64,000 nt of DNA from Tubiluchus corallicola (Eukaryota; Priapulida; Priapulimorpha; Priapulimorphida; Tubiluchidae), in assembly GCA_030141605.1 (NCBI GenBank), contig JAQGDQ010000460.1, positions 118,238 to 182,237 on the forward strand, written 5' to 3'. Made by a program: the position numbers and the translations under genes. Below, in pieces: positions 21,595 through 33,100 of this stretch. Each line of letters opens with the position of its first letter. Position 1 is the first letter of the stretch. Below the pieces are notes generated by a model. The model did no database searches. It worked only from the letters and a program-made list of their open reading frames with translations, and was not told the DNA's origin.

Positions 21595-22437
21595 ATGATT
21601 AATTTTACAGTAAACGTGACAGAACAAGCAGTTCAGAAAGACTTGAGTGTTCTAGAAATTCTTTTATACTTGTACGCATTTGCTGCTGTGGCTGTAATTG
21701 CTAGTAATATGTTTGTTCTGATAGCAGTTTATAAACACATACAGCTCCAGACAAAAACGAATGCACTGATCGTGTCACTGGCTGTGACAGACTTACTAGT
21801 CGGACTAATGCTGCCTTCAGGAATCGTTCTCTTGAGAAAAGCTAAAGCAATTTTAGTTCTAGCTGGTCCAATCATTTTGGTGTCTTTGACAAATGTGAGC
21901 ATAATACATCTATGTGTTATAGCTGCTGAAAGGTATCTGGCTGTTTTACATCCTTATAAATATAACAACTATGTCACAGAAAAGGCTATAGCTGGTCTCA
22001 TTTGCGCTACCTGGTTTCTTGGGTTTGCTACAGTCGGTCTAACTGAAGCACTACAGACGACTCAATTTTACTTAAGAGGTATTTTGGTTAGAATTCTATC
22101 TTTTTATACACCTATGATCATACTGTCGATATTATATGCGTCAATATGGAAGGCTGCACGGAGGCAAGTGTTGAGAATTCACCAAGAAAATCCACAGACT
22201 AATATAAACGTGGCAGAAATGAAAGCAACAAAGATGTTACTCGTGGCCACTGTGGTATTCTTCGTTTGCTGGGGGCCTAATTTCATAATTAGCAAACCAG
22301 ATCCTGCGAAAAAAGATCAAAATATTTTCCTCTGGCTTTGGTTTGGATACTGCAACAGTTTTGCCAATCCAATCATCTATGCCGTAATGAATCACAAGTT
22401 TAGAGTAGCTTTCAAGAAAATCTGTTTATGTAAGTAA
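21595..22437 (+). CDS. Class A GPCR, cluster copy 10
   Basis: 280-residue single-exon receptor, the last of the cluster. Start MINFTVNVT. TM1 reads IASNMFVL (relatives have GN), TM2 LAVTD, then AERYLAVLHPYKY, W in TM4, YTPMIILSILY in TM5, FFVCWGP in TM6, SFANPIIYA in TM7, FKKICLCK end. TM3 (GPIILVSLTNVS) lacks the class A cysteine. The extracellular loop after TM4 (ALQTTQFYLRGILV) is unique. The 5' flank is shared with copies 7 and 9, but the 3' flank is different. AATAAA is present 10 bp after the stop (22446) and again at 22601. Confidence 0.92.
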   Translation: MINFTVNVTEQAVQKDLSVLEILLYLYAFAAVAVIASNMFVLIAVYKHIQLQTKTNALIVSLAVTDLLVGLMLPSGIVLLRKAKAILVLAGPIILVSLTNVSIIHLCVIAAERYLAVLHPYKYNNYVTEKAIAGLICATWFLGFATVGLTEALQTTQFYLRGILVRILSFYTPMIILSILYASIWKAARRQVLRIHQENPQTNINVAEMKATKMLLVATVVFFVCWGPNFIISKPDPAKKDQNIFLWLWFGYCNSFANPIIYAVMNHKFRVAFKKICLCK

Positions 22438-23840
22438 AAACTGACAATAAATATATGCTCACACACATAAGTAGTGCGTTTAGTATTACTTGAAGACATT
22501 AGCTGAAGTATAAATGATGGACATGGTTATAAATCATGGACTTTCATCCTCATCCATTTTCAAATGACGGAGCTTTTTAGCCTCTTTCTGCTTAGCTCAC
22601 AATAAACATCCAGCAAGAAATGATAATTTCAAAACTTCGAAAAAATGCTATGAATTTCGAAAACAATTCAAATGTTTGTCCAGTTTTACTGCATTTTTCA
22701 TATTGCACGCTGAAAGTGTAAAAAGCATTCACTAACTTTCAACTCACTCGACACGAATCTTTCATATTAGATGACACATTTAATATCAGATGAATATGAG
22801 GCAGTGTGCTAAGTTATTGTTAAGTTAAAAAAGAACTTTATTAGAAAAGTTTTTTATTTTATCAACAACACTTTTTACCTAATTTGACGCATTAAAATGC
22901 TACTTATTGCATTAGTACACACAACTGCACACATGTGTTAGAAATAGGAACTGCACACACTGTATTTCACTGCTTCAGTGTTTGCGGAGCCACCTGTATT
23001 GATAAAATATAAGTATTGTGTACATTCTGTAGGCATAGGTCTATCTTATTAGCATTTAGCTAGACGAGTAAAATGGACGTTGACATATAGAGTTTTCAAA
23101 GTGATCATCAAATCAAAATCAAATCAAATCAAGTTTATTTTTCTCTATAACATTTCAGGAATGTATACATATAAAAAAATATACAAACATAATTAGAGTA
23201 ATAAATGTGTTAATAAAGCAAATATAAAGTTAGCTACCCTTTATTATATGTGTGCTTGCATAGCAAAATCGTCCATAAGTGGGCAATTAAGTTTTTCTAG
23301 TTATTCTCATATCCTGAATCTCCATTTCATGAGGATCATTTTGATACCAAGCTCATCACTCTATGTTATTTCTAAGCTGAGACGATCAACGTTGAAATAG
23401 AGGTGCAGGCTGCACACTGAAATTCATAACCTTGAGAAAATCACTGTTAAACTCAGCCATTGTTTTTGTTGCGTCTCAACACACACTTAGCAACCGTACG
23501 AAAGTGTGGGTTCATTTTTTGGTTCATTTTCAAATTTTTGGTGTATTCTACTTTGAAGCATCATAACATAGATTTAACTATGCCGAATTATGGACAGTTT
23601 TGGTTTGCAAGCACACATGGCAACAAAATAGGTTAATTTGGGCATTGAGTAACACTGCAGATTAAATAATGATGTAAAGTTTTCTGTTAAATAATTGTAA
23701 ATAATTATCACCTAAATATATAATTTGTAAAATTTGATAACTTTTCTATATATGTTATCAAGTTATTTGCATCAAAATTAAGAAAAGAGTGAAAGTGAAC
23801 AAAATGAATGTTGTTTTGGAAAGACCCATACAACCTGTAG
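22438..23840. other. Intergenic DNA with a LINE-tail-like segment
   Basis: No gene seen. From about 23105 a run of AATCAAATCAAATCAAG followed by TTTATTTTTCTCTATAAC looks like a reverse-oriented non-LTR retrotransposon 3' end (simple-repeat tail then 3' UTR). The rest is AT-rich. Confidence 0.35.
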
Positions 23841-24147
23841 TAGGGGTGAGCATGGAACGTTCGAGTTTTTTTAGCTCAAATTCGATTCGAACCTAAAACT
23901 ATAGATTCGAATAATTCAGCATTTCAATCACATATGTTCTTTATCATTAAAACGATGAAACGTCATGCAATTAGCCTAATGTAGCTGTAATTTCTGTGCA
24001 AAATTTTTAAACAAATTATTGGTGGTTTTACTGCAGAACAAAATCGAGTAATATGCATGATAGAAATACTGAAGTTCGATTCGATTCGAATTCGAAAGTC
24101 ACAAATTCGATTCGAATTCGCTCTCTGGTAGAGAGTGCTCACCCCTA
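23841..24147. mobile_element. hAT-like MITE, 307 bp
   Basis: Terminal inverted repeats TAGGGGTGAGCA and TGCTCACCCCTA, flanked by a perfect 8-bp target duplication ACCTGTAG (23833-23840 and 24148-24155). The interior is AT-rich with TTCGAATTCG-type palindromes. An 8-bp duplication and short termini fit the hAT superfamily; no transposase. Confidence 0.85.
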
Positions 24148-24170
24148 ACCTGTAGTAAAAACACAATTTC

Positions 24171-24290
<120 letters not shown>

Positions 24291-25330
24291 GCAACAATAT
24301 GATGATTGTACTATTATAACAATACAGCAGTATTATTATGTAAACAGTTAGGGCTTTGTAAATATAGTTAGTTATTGATTGGATGAATGTAATTAGTACA
24401 TGAATAAGTATGTCAACTAATTTTTTTACTTACACTGGATATGGATTTGCATCTTTTAATACTAGCATTTAATGAGTTCCAGATTTTTATGCCTTGGAAT
24501 TTGATTGTGTTTATTCCATGAGTTGAACAATACCTTGGGGGTAAAGTAATGGTCTTTGTTTGCTGAACTAGAGGAGTACAGTGTTCCCTCACTTATTGCG
24601 GGTGTTCCGTTCCAGGCCCACCCACGATAAGTGAATTTCCACAAAGTAAGGACGCCATACATATTTTAGTAGTTATACATTATTTTAAGTCTTTATAAAC
24701 CCTCTCGACACTCTTATACATAACCCTTTCCCATTCCCTTAATAACTTTTCCCATACTGTACATGTACCTTTTATACATAACACTTTCCCATTCCCTTAA
24801 TAACTTTTCCCTTACTGTACATGTACCTTTTAAAAAACTTTACTTAAATGTTCATGATTGTGTACAATCTCACGTCGGCAAGTAGCATCTCAAGCGGGCG
24901 CAAGTACTACATTTCGTTTTTGGTGTGTATTCATCCGCCGAATAAACACACTATTTACTGTAAATGGCAAATTTTTATGATTTATAATATTCTTTTAATT
25001 TTACAATTAATATTTTTAATATATTTTTATACATTTTGTGATTTTTTTATGCAAAATTCATCAAATCTATACATTGCTGTACAATACGTACTACGCATGT
25101 ACAAAAATACTTTAAACGGAGTACCGCAAAAACCCACGAAACAGCGAAAATACCGCGATAAATATTTTACATTAATATTTTTGAAAACCCGCGAAACAGC
25201 GAGTCCGCGATAAACGAACCGCGAAGTAGCGACGGAGCACTGTAGTTGGTGGAATTCAGAGAGTGGCTTAAAGCAATGATGTAAAATGTGATTTCGTGAG
25301 AGTTTATGCGCATTAATTTGTGCAATATCA
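24291..25330 (-). mobile_element. LINE 3' end remnant, interrupted by a MITE
   Basis: On the - strand a frame reads INTIKFQGIKIWNSLNASI followed by KRCKSISSVSKKIS and a stop. This matches the I-x-F-x-G-x-x-x-WN-x-L ... F-K-K ending typical of CR1/L2-like reverse transcriptases. A 3' UTR and the (ATT)n tail follow. The frame is split at 24577-24578 by the pogo-like MITE, and about 90 bp of more upstream LINE-like sequence continues beyond 25243. The rest of the element is missing. Confidence 0.6.
24579..25242. mobile_element. pogo/Tc1-like MITE, copy 1
   Basis: 664 bp with termini CAGTGTTCCCTCACTTATTG and, reverse-complemented from the right end, CAGTGCTCCGTCGCTACTTC, flanked by TA on both sides. 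It is nearly identical inside to 29068-29676 but has an internal tandem duplication of about 60 bp (the CATAACCCTTTCCCATTCCC block near 24720-24830). The open frame at 24848-25213 is not transposase-like. TIR sequence and TA target fit the pogo/Tigger group. Confidence 0.85.
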
Positions 25331-25407
25331 AACCAAGAAGTATTCTAGTACGAAATTATATATTCTAGTGTGAAATTATACCTAGCCGTGTAAAGGAGAA
25401 AGTTAAC

Positions 25408-25524
25408 TTACGATTCGGGTTTGAAAGCATCGTGTAAAGCATTTATATCCTTTCCAGAATGAAGGTATTTCCAGGCCAACTGAACATCACTCAGATAAAG
25501 ATTCGATGCTTCTTCATTGAAACA
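25408..25524 (-). CDS. Unrecognised gene, exon 8 (terminal)
   Basis: After a TTCTAG acceptor it encodes 38 residues (CFNEEASNLYLSDVQLAW ... AFKPES) and stops at TAA (25408-25410). The same bases form a strong donor TC|GTAAGT, so the exon could instead end at 25412 and splice onward; no next exon was found. Confidence 0.65.
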   Translation of the reverse strand, partial: CFNEEASNLYLSDVQLAWKYLHSGKDINALHDAFKPES

Positions 25525-26982
25525 CTAGAAGCAAATCAAATCACGATTTTTATTTCATGATTCTAGTTTCACACCTGACATCATAAAATTTTATCTTTTT
25601 GGTCACGTTTAGTTTCATAAGATCAATAATTGCTGATTCACACCATCATTCCAATCAAATCAAAAATTAGAGGAAAATGTCAAAATCTCTAAAATGCAGA
25701 ATTTCTAAATAATTATATTGTTATATCAGTATTTCTGTAAACTAAATACTCACGTCAATTATGCTAATGTATGACTTACTTAACTGGCTGCTCGGTTAAC
25801 AATATACAATTACTTTACACATTTAAACAAATAGTCTTAACTTTCAACCATGGGCTGGTTTATAGTTATGAGTAAAAAAATGGCTTCAGCATACCTTGCA
25901 AATGTCATCCCAACTGAATGCTTCCAAAATTGAATCTTGCAGTAATTTCACAAGGAGCAAACAGGTGATTTTCATACTATGATCACTCCAGCTTGATATG
26001 AATAACTGATCCCATATAAATAAGACAACCTCCCATCTAACAAATCCCACAAAGCCCTGGGAAAAGAAAAGATGTTTCAAATAGCTCTTCCTCGATCCGC
26101 CTTTCCTCAAAAATCCCCTTCAAATCTTTTGGTGAACAGACAAACAAACAGACGCACACATTACACAATCTAACAAATTTGTTAATCTGATAAAAATCTA
26201 ACAAATTAATAGGTTTGAAATCTAAAAGTAAAAAGGTCGTAACAAAACATCCTGACTCTCACCTCTGCTATCCATGAAGCAAATAATGCAACTTCCTCGT
26301 TTATACCTCCACCTGGTGCCAAAGAGCAAATGTGTTCGTGGATCAAAGGCTGCTTAACTGACAACTCTTCAACAATGCTGCCAGCCACTCTTTGGACACG
26401 ATCGTTTGACAGGTGTTCTTTGCAGATAAAGTACACGCACTCGGCTTCGTAACGGAGGTTATTTGTACCTAAAAGTGTGTATATTTGATAACACACTGTA
26501 CTGTAAAAAATGACTACTAGGGTAAGTATATCCTGCCAGAAAGCACTTGGAATCATGTCGATATTGTGGCTTTCAATGTCAAACCGAACTTCAGCTTTTT
26601 CGCATCTGGATCGAATCGAATTCAGTTTTAAAGATATTCAAACCAGTCTCGCAAAGATGATGTATATTACTTATTTTGTTCTGCAGTAAAAACACTAATA
26701 TTTTGTTTAAAAATTTTGCACAGAAATTGCAGATAAATTGTGCTAATTGCATGATGTTTCAAATGTTAAAGAACACGTGTAGTCAAACAGCTGAATTATT
26801 CAAATCTACAATTGTAGGCTCGAATCGAATTCGAACTAAGAAAACTTATTCGAATCAAATTCGAACATTCGATTACTCCTACAAAATACACGATTAATTA
26901 ATTATTTGACTTAAAATTTCATACATACAGCCTTATGAGTAAAGTAAATATTCGTAATTTTAATCTCCTCTTTAATATCTTC

Positions 26983-27023
<41 letters not shown>

Positions 27024-27093
27024 CATTATCATTATCATTATCATTATCATTATCATTATCATTATCATTATCATTATCATTATCATTATCATT

Positions 27094-27155
<62 letters not shown>

Positions 27156-30100
27156 TATCATTAACGTTGTCATCTTCATCAATCATCACAATCATTGATT
27201 AACTAAATTAATTTGGAAATCAGGAATGATGTGTTGTAATGAGTTCATTATATTTATTCTAATAAAAGAGTTTATTTTACACAAATAAATAATCAATAAG
27301 TTAGTCAAGTATACAAAATTGGTAATTCGAAAAACATGTAACAAGTGTTTTTAAAAAAGGTCAACTCGCCTACTGGTCCCAACAAGCCACTGACAGTAAG
27401 GACACCCCTTACGATATCCTTAAGACATTCATAAGTCACTTGACAAGAAGCACACGGTTTTATTTTTGAGTTTATCGTTTAATTCTGTGTTGTAAAACAT
27501 GAAGGTAATCCCACTATAAATCTTATTGATGATGATGATAAGTCTTTATTAGCCTCTTTTTTGTAGACAAAAATTTCTGTACAGACATTACTTAATTTTA
27601 CATAGACGCTGGAGTGGCTTCTACCATATTACATGTTACGCACTCTGTAATTAGCTTTTTTAATTTGTGCGTTTAACATTATTTACAGTAATGTTAAACA
27701 AGAAGTATTGTAGTGAGCGCTAAAATCAAGGTAATTAATGAAGCAAGTTTCATGTCTAGTAACATAATGCAGATAAATTAATATACGAAATTATTAAATT
27801 CCGAATACAATATTTAAATCCACAAGACTTACAATCAGTAATCTCAAGAACTACACAAATTTAATTCCTACTTTACCATAAATTAACAGCAAGATCTTAA
27901 AATAAAAGGGTCCTTTAATTACATTATAAATCTTAGCAACGTACAAAATCACTAAAAAATTGATCTCCACTTGCTTTATGATTTAATTGCTCATCCAAGT
28001 TACTCACGAGTCAGTTTAAATAATTTAGTCTTAATAACTTAAATAAATAAATTAGATCAGGAACTTAGTCTTTGAATTGTTTCTACAGTGTAACTCGGAA
28101 TATGTCTTGGGCAAGTTCAAGCTCCAATTTAATCATCAAATTTATCGATTTTCTTTCATGATTTCTTATTGGTTGTGACCTAATCCTTCTATAATCAACT
28201 GCGTCACCAAATTTAGCTGAGAAAGTTAGAAGCAAGGCGAGAACCTCTGGATAGTAAATCCAGTGAAAGTACATAACCAGGTACGTATTAACCAATAGGC
28301 TAACTAGGCTATAGCCTAGTGCGCCAACGTTTGGGGGGCTTCACATTTTCGAATTCTTGTTCTCCTCGGAAAATGTGTGTACTTTCATATTCATGTAAAG
28401 GGCGCATTTTATAACACACCACAGGCAGTTACTGAGCGCAGCTTTTATATAAGTGCCACGTAACGAACAGGTGCAAGACCTCAGACAACAAGCAGTTGAG
28501 CAGCCTTCTTGAATATAAGCGAAGTGCAAATACATATAATTAATAATGACTACGTAGAAACCAAGTTAATAGTGTTTCTAATACACCACAAGTAATTGGT
28601 TAATCTGCTCAATACATAAACAGCCATAAATTCACAATGAGCAGGACAAAACTATCAGCCTAGGGAATCGCAAAGTTTTGATCCACCCCTGGCTATAACC
28701 ATGAATGAACAGATTCTTTTCAATAGACAAATAAAAAATAAACAAATTTAAAATGCTAAATCTTTATCTGCAACCATATTTTCTGAAACAATAATAAAAA
28801 ATATTAAACTGTACCTGTCGTAACATACATTAACGGCAGAAGTAACGACACATGACCTGGTGTCACCTTCCCAAGCATGTCTTCCACCACAGCTAGCACT
28901 GTGGGAGCACGATTTTTCACCTTGTCTGCAACCTGAACGGGAAGCTTTATTTTCTTCACTAGGCTATCGACAAGATCGCTTAGCTTCTCCGTGCTGCTGG
29001 TACGTGATTGGTCGCTTTTGGCTGGTGGTGACGTAATTTGTTTTGCTCTAACAATGAAATGTAAATACAGTGTTCCCTCACTTATCGCGGGTATTCCGTT
29101 CCAGGCCCACCCACGATAACTGAATTTCCACGAAGTAGGGATATACTTATTTTAGTAATTATACATAATTTTAAGTCTTTATAAACCCTCTCCACACTCT
29201 TAAACATAACCCTTTCCCATTACCCTAATAACTTTTCCCTTACTGTACATGTACCTTTTAAAAAACTTTACATAAATGTTCATAATTGTGTACAATCTCA
29301 CGTCGGCAAGTAGCATCTCAAGCGGGCGCAAGTACATTTTGTACTACATTTCGTTTTTGGTGTGTATTCATCCGCCGAATAAACACACTATTTACTGTAA
29401 ATGGCAAATTTTTATGATTTATAATATTCTTTTAATGTTAGAATTAATATTTTTAATATGTTTTTATACATTTTGTGATGTTTATACAAAATTCAGCAAA
29501 TCTATACATTACTGTACAATACGTACTACGCATGTGCAAAAATACTTCAGATGGAGTACCGCAAAAACCCGCGAAACAGCGAAAATACTGCGATAAATAT
29601 TTTACATTAATATTTTGAAAACCCGCGAAACAGCGAGTCCGCGACAAACGAACCGCGAAGTAGCGAGGGAACACTGTACAGGGAGATTTTCTTATCAACG
29701 CCTGCTAGATTTTTATTTCTCACAAATACAAGCATGTCAGTATTAACAATTACAAATTCTGTTATCTCTCTCACATTAAATAACCTTACACTGTCAAGCC
29801 TTTTATTTATTACTTTAAGTACAAGAAAACCCACCCTTTACTTACATAAAGCTCAAAAAATTTGTTCTGAAATTTATACTACTTACATACTGCCTTTTTG
29901 CATACAGAGCGTGCGTCGGTAGTAATGCTGTATAAAACATGTAAATTTAAACACCTGCGATGACCGTTAAGCGCACCCATTTTGAAGGTAGGTCGTTTGA
30001 AACAAGTTTAGATAACATTGCGTGAAGTTTGAAAAAATAATCAGAGCATTCGTAGTGCACAAGTTACTAACTAAGTAAAATTTTAAATTACTGTATCTTG

Positions 30101-33100
30101 TCAATAAGATTAAAAATACGTTTTTGGTTAGTGAGTGGTGCACCCTGGTGAGTCAATGATATTTTACCAATTCGCACGAATGTTTTAAATTATTATTTCT
30201 AGTCACATAAGTCTTTCCAGCAGGTAAGCAAAATGTTAAGTAATATAGGTTTGCATGGAAAATTTTTGGGACATAATTTAACATTTCCTTTTCTTCGCCT
30301 GATTCACATTGTGCGTATATGACGTCATGTAATGGCGACTTCGGAACAGAATTGCAGGAGATTTAAATCGAAACCAAACAAAAATTCCTTTCAACTCGTG
30401 TACGATATACGCGTAAAATTACTATAAGGTATAGTATAATTTTTAAGGCGGCTTTTCTGAAACCTAATTCAGGTACCCCTTTTCTTTAACGTGAAATGTT
30501 GGTTTCAGTGATTTCTACAGACTTTAACATAGTAAATTTGCAGTACGTAACTGCAGCCCTTACCTGATTTTTGACAAACCATCTTCCCACACAACACGAC
30601 GCAATACCAAAGGTAGAAAAACACCATGGAGCTGTTGCCGAAAAATTTCAATTTTCCCAATCAAAGCCAGCGCTACTTCAAAAGCCGAAGTGGATATCAT
30701 GTTAGTATGTGCACCACAAGGTTCCATAAAGTTATTGATACCAGTCTAAAAAGCACAAATGAGGATGTCAATTTATCTCTAGATAACAGTATAAAAAGAA
30801 TTTATATAAATATATATAATTTTCGTTTTTACTAGTTTAAATTTTTAAACACATTTTGCTCAGAGTTTTCATTTTTTGCACCAGACGCCATTGCTTATTA
30901 GCAGTGTAGCACATTCATGACAGGCAGTTACTGAATTATTGAAGAAGATAATGTGATAAAGTACCCTGTAACAAAGATTTTACCTTTCGAAGCGGCTGAT
31001 AACAAAGATTTTGCCTCGAACTCAAGACTGCATGGTTGCAGTCCGAAACCTAAACCACTCGGCCTCTGAACCCAGGACATGGGACATGCGGACATACAGT
31101 TTTGGTTTGGTTTTCGGGCTAATTTCTAGCGGTTTCTATATTTATGTCTTACGATTATAAAGTTTATCTACAATAGTTAATAGTGTGTGTATGCAGGCCT
31201 ATTAATTTTAGCTGGTTTATAGGTAATGTTAGCTTGTGATATTTTTTATAGTAATCTACTTACTAATTCATATATATCCGTAGGTTACATATTTATTGGT
31301 TTTAATTTGAAATTTCTCGTTTGGTAATGTGTATATATGTAGCACAGGTTGTGAGTTATTAAGTTAGTGTTTATGAGTTACAATTTATGCATGTAAGATG
31401 AATTTTAAATGTCTAATAATTTTTTTTAATTAGAGGTGATTGAAGTAAATTACAGATGAAGCAGAGGTGTAGCACAGAACTTAAAAGTGCTAAATCAGAA
31501 CATATATTTAAACATAAATTTAAAAAAAAATCAATTTTTAGTCGTATGGGCCTAATTAATCAATTTCTGTAATTAAAAATAATATGTCTTTATATTTTAT
31601 AAAGATCTTTACACTGTAGTTTTCGTAACACTGCAAAAATGGCTAATTTGGTTTAAATCTTCGCATCATCACCACCACAATTCATTATCATTGTTACCAC
31701 CACCACCATTGTCACCAGCATTAGTATCACCTTTGTTGTCATCATCATTATCATCACCATCAACATCATCATGATCGTTTTCTTGTATCCGTTTGCTTCG
31801 CTCCATTTAACGTAATATTTGATGTAGTTTGTGTCATTAATTAAGTCTTATCCATCTTGTACTAGTAAATAGATTAATATAAAAAAATCGTGAGCTAACA
31901 TTAATAGGCCTGCATACACACACTATTAACTATTGTAGATAAAGCTTAAAATCGTAATACATAAATATAGAAACCGCTAGAAATTAGCCCAAAAACCACA
32001 ACTGTATATCCGTATGTCCCATGTCCTGGGTTCAGAGGCCGAGTGGTTTAGATTTCAGACTGCAATTATGCAGTCATTCGCTCCATTTAACGTAATATTT
32101 TGTTGTTTACGTCATTAATTAAGTCTTGTCCTCCGTTCATTGTTAATTTCTTCTGTTGCTCTCATAATACTGTAATGCATTGTTAATTTGTAATTGTATA
32201 ACTTGTATTTTGTTGTATTGTGTTAAATGGATGAATAAATGAATCTGAATTATTTTAGCATGACGGTCTTTGGCAACTGTTCCGTCCTTAAATTGCACAT
32301 TTTAAATAATTAGCCTACCTGTAGACGTGTCTCTTGCTCGGTGTCAAAGATCTGTTTGTCGAGTCTAGGTAACAGCAGATGATAGACGTTTGCCATGAAC
32401 ACAGCAGTGCTAGAACACTTCGAGGTTTTCTCGTAAGATTCCGCGTAGTAGACACGGGAAGCAGTATCTACCTGGACATCAATCCATTCTTTGGCTTCGT
32501 TAAGGAGCTTCTCTCGCTGAGCTTTGGTAGTTTTAATAGCATTCTAGGATATATAAAACACAGTATTAATTCTGTTAACCATTGTATTGCTTAAATGTGG
32601 TATCTGCTGAAGTTTCCAGCCCCGTAAAAATTGTTCATATATCGTCGCGAATCAGCTAAATATTCGCGAGAAATGTAGCGAACAACAATTTTCTTCTTTT
32701 TTTTGTTAATGCGGGATTATTTGGCAAGTAGGCGGAAGAGTCGGGACTACTTTTTTAGCAGACGGAAAGAAAACCGCTTCTGTTTTAAATTTTTACAGAG
32801 TTTGGTGTTATTTTGTATCTTTATAAGTTTTAATAAAAGCATTTAGAGTTCTTATTAATCCATGTGTCTGTTTTCGCCTGCCTGCGTTTGCTGTTTGCAG
32901 GTTGTCTGTTTGGTTTGAAACAAGGTAAGGTAAAGTTTTTTGTTAAATTTAATCATCAATGACCAATGGTAGAAGTGCTAGTCGGAACGTAAAAGGAGGG
33001 TATTTTCTATATACATGATGACTCAGAGTTGATTCAGAGTCAACATACGGGGAATAGTATCTATCCCCTAGGCTTGGGATAAGTAGGAATTTTTACACAG

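Noticed and set aside
24848-25213. 121-codon frame and its relative at 29276-29596
   Set aside because: Both lie inside pogo-like MITEs, differ in length between copies and show no transposase motifs.
26911-27198. Asp/Asn-rich, Met/Ile-rich and Ile-rich open frames
   Set aside because: They are six-frame shadows of the ATT/ATC microsatellite.
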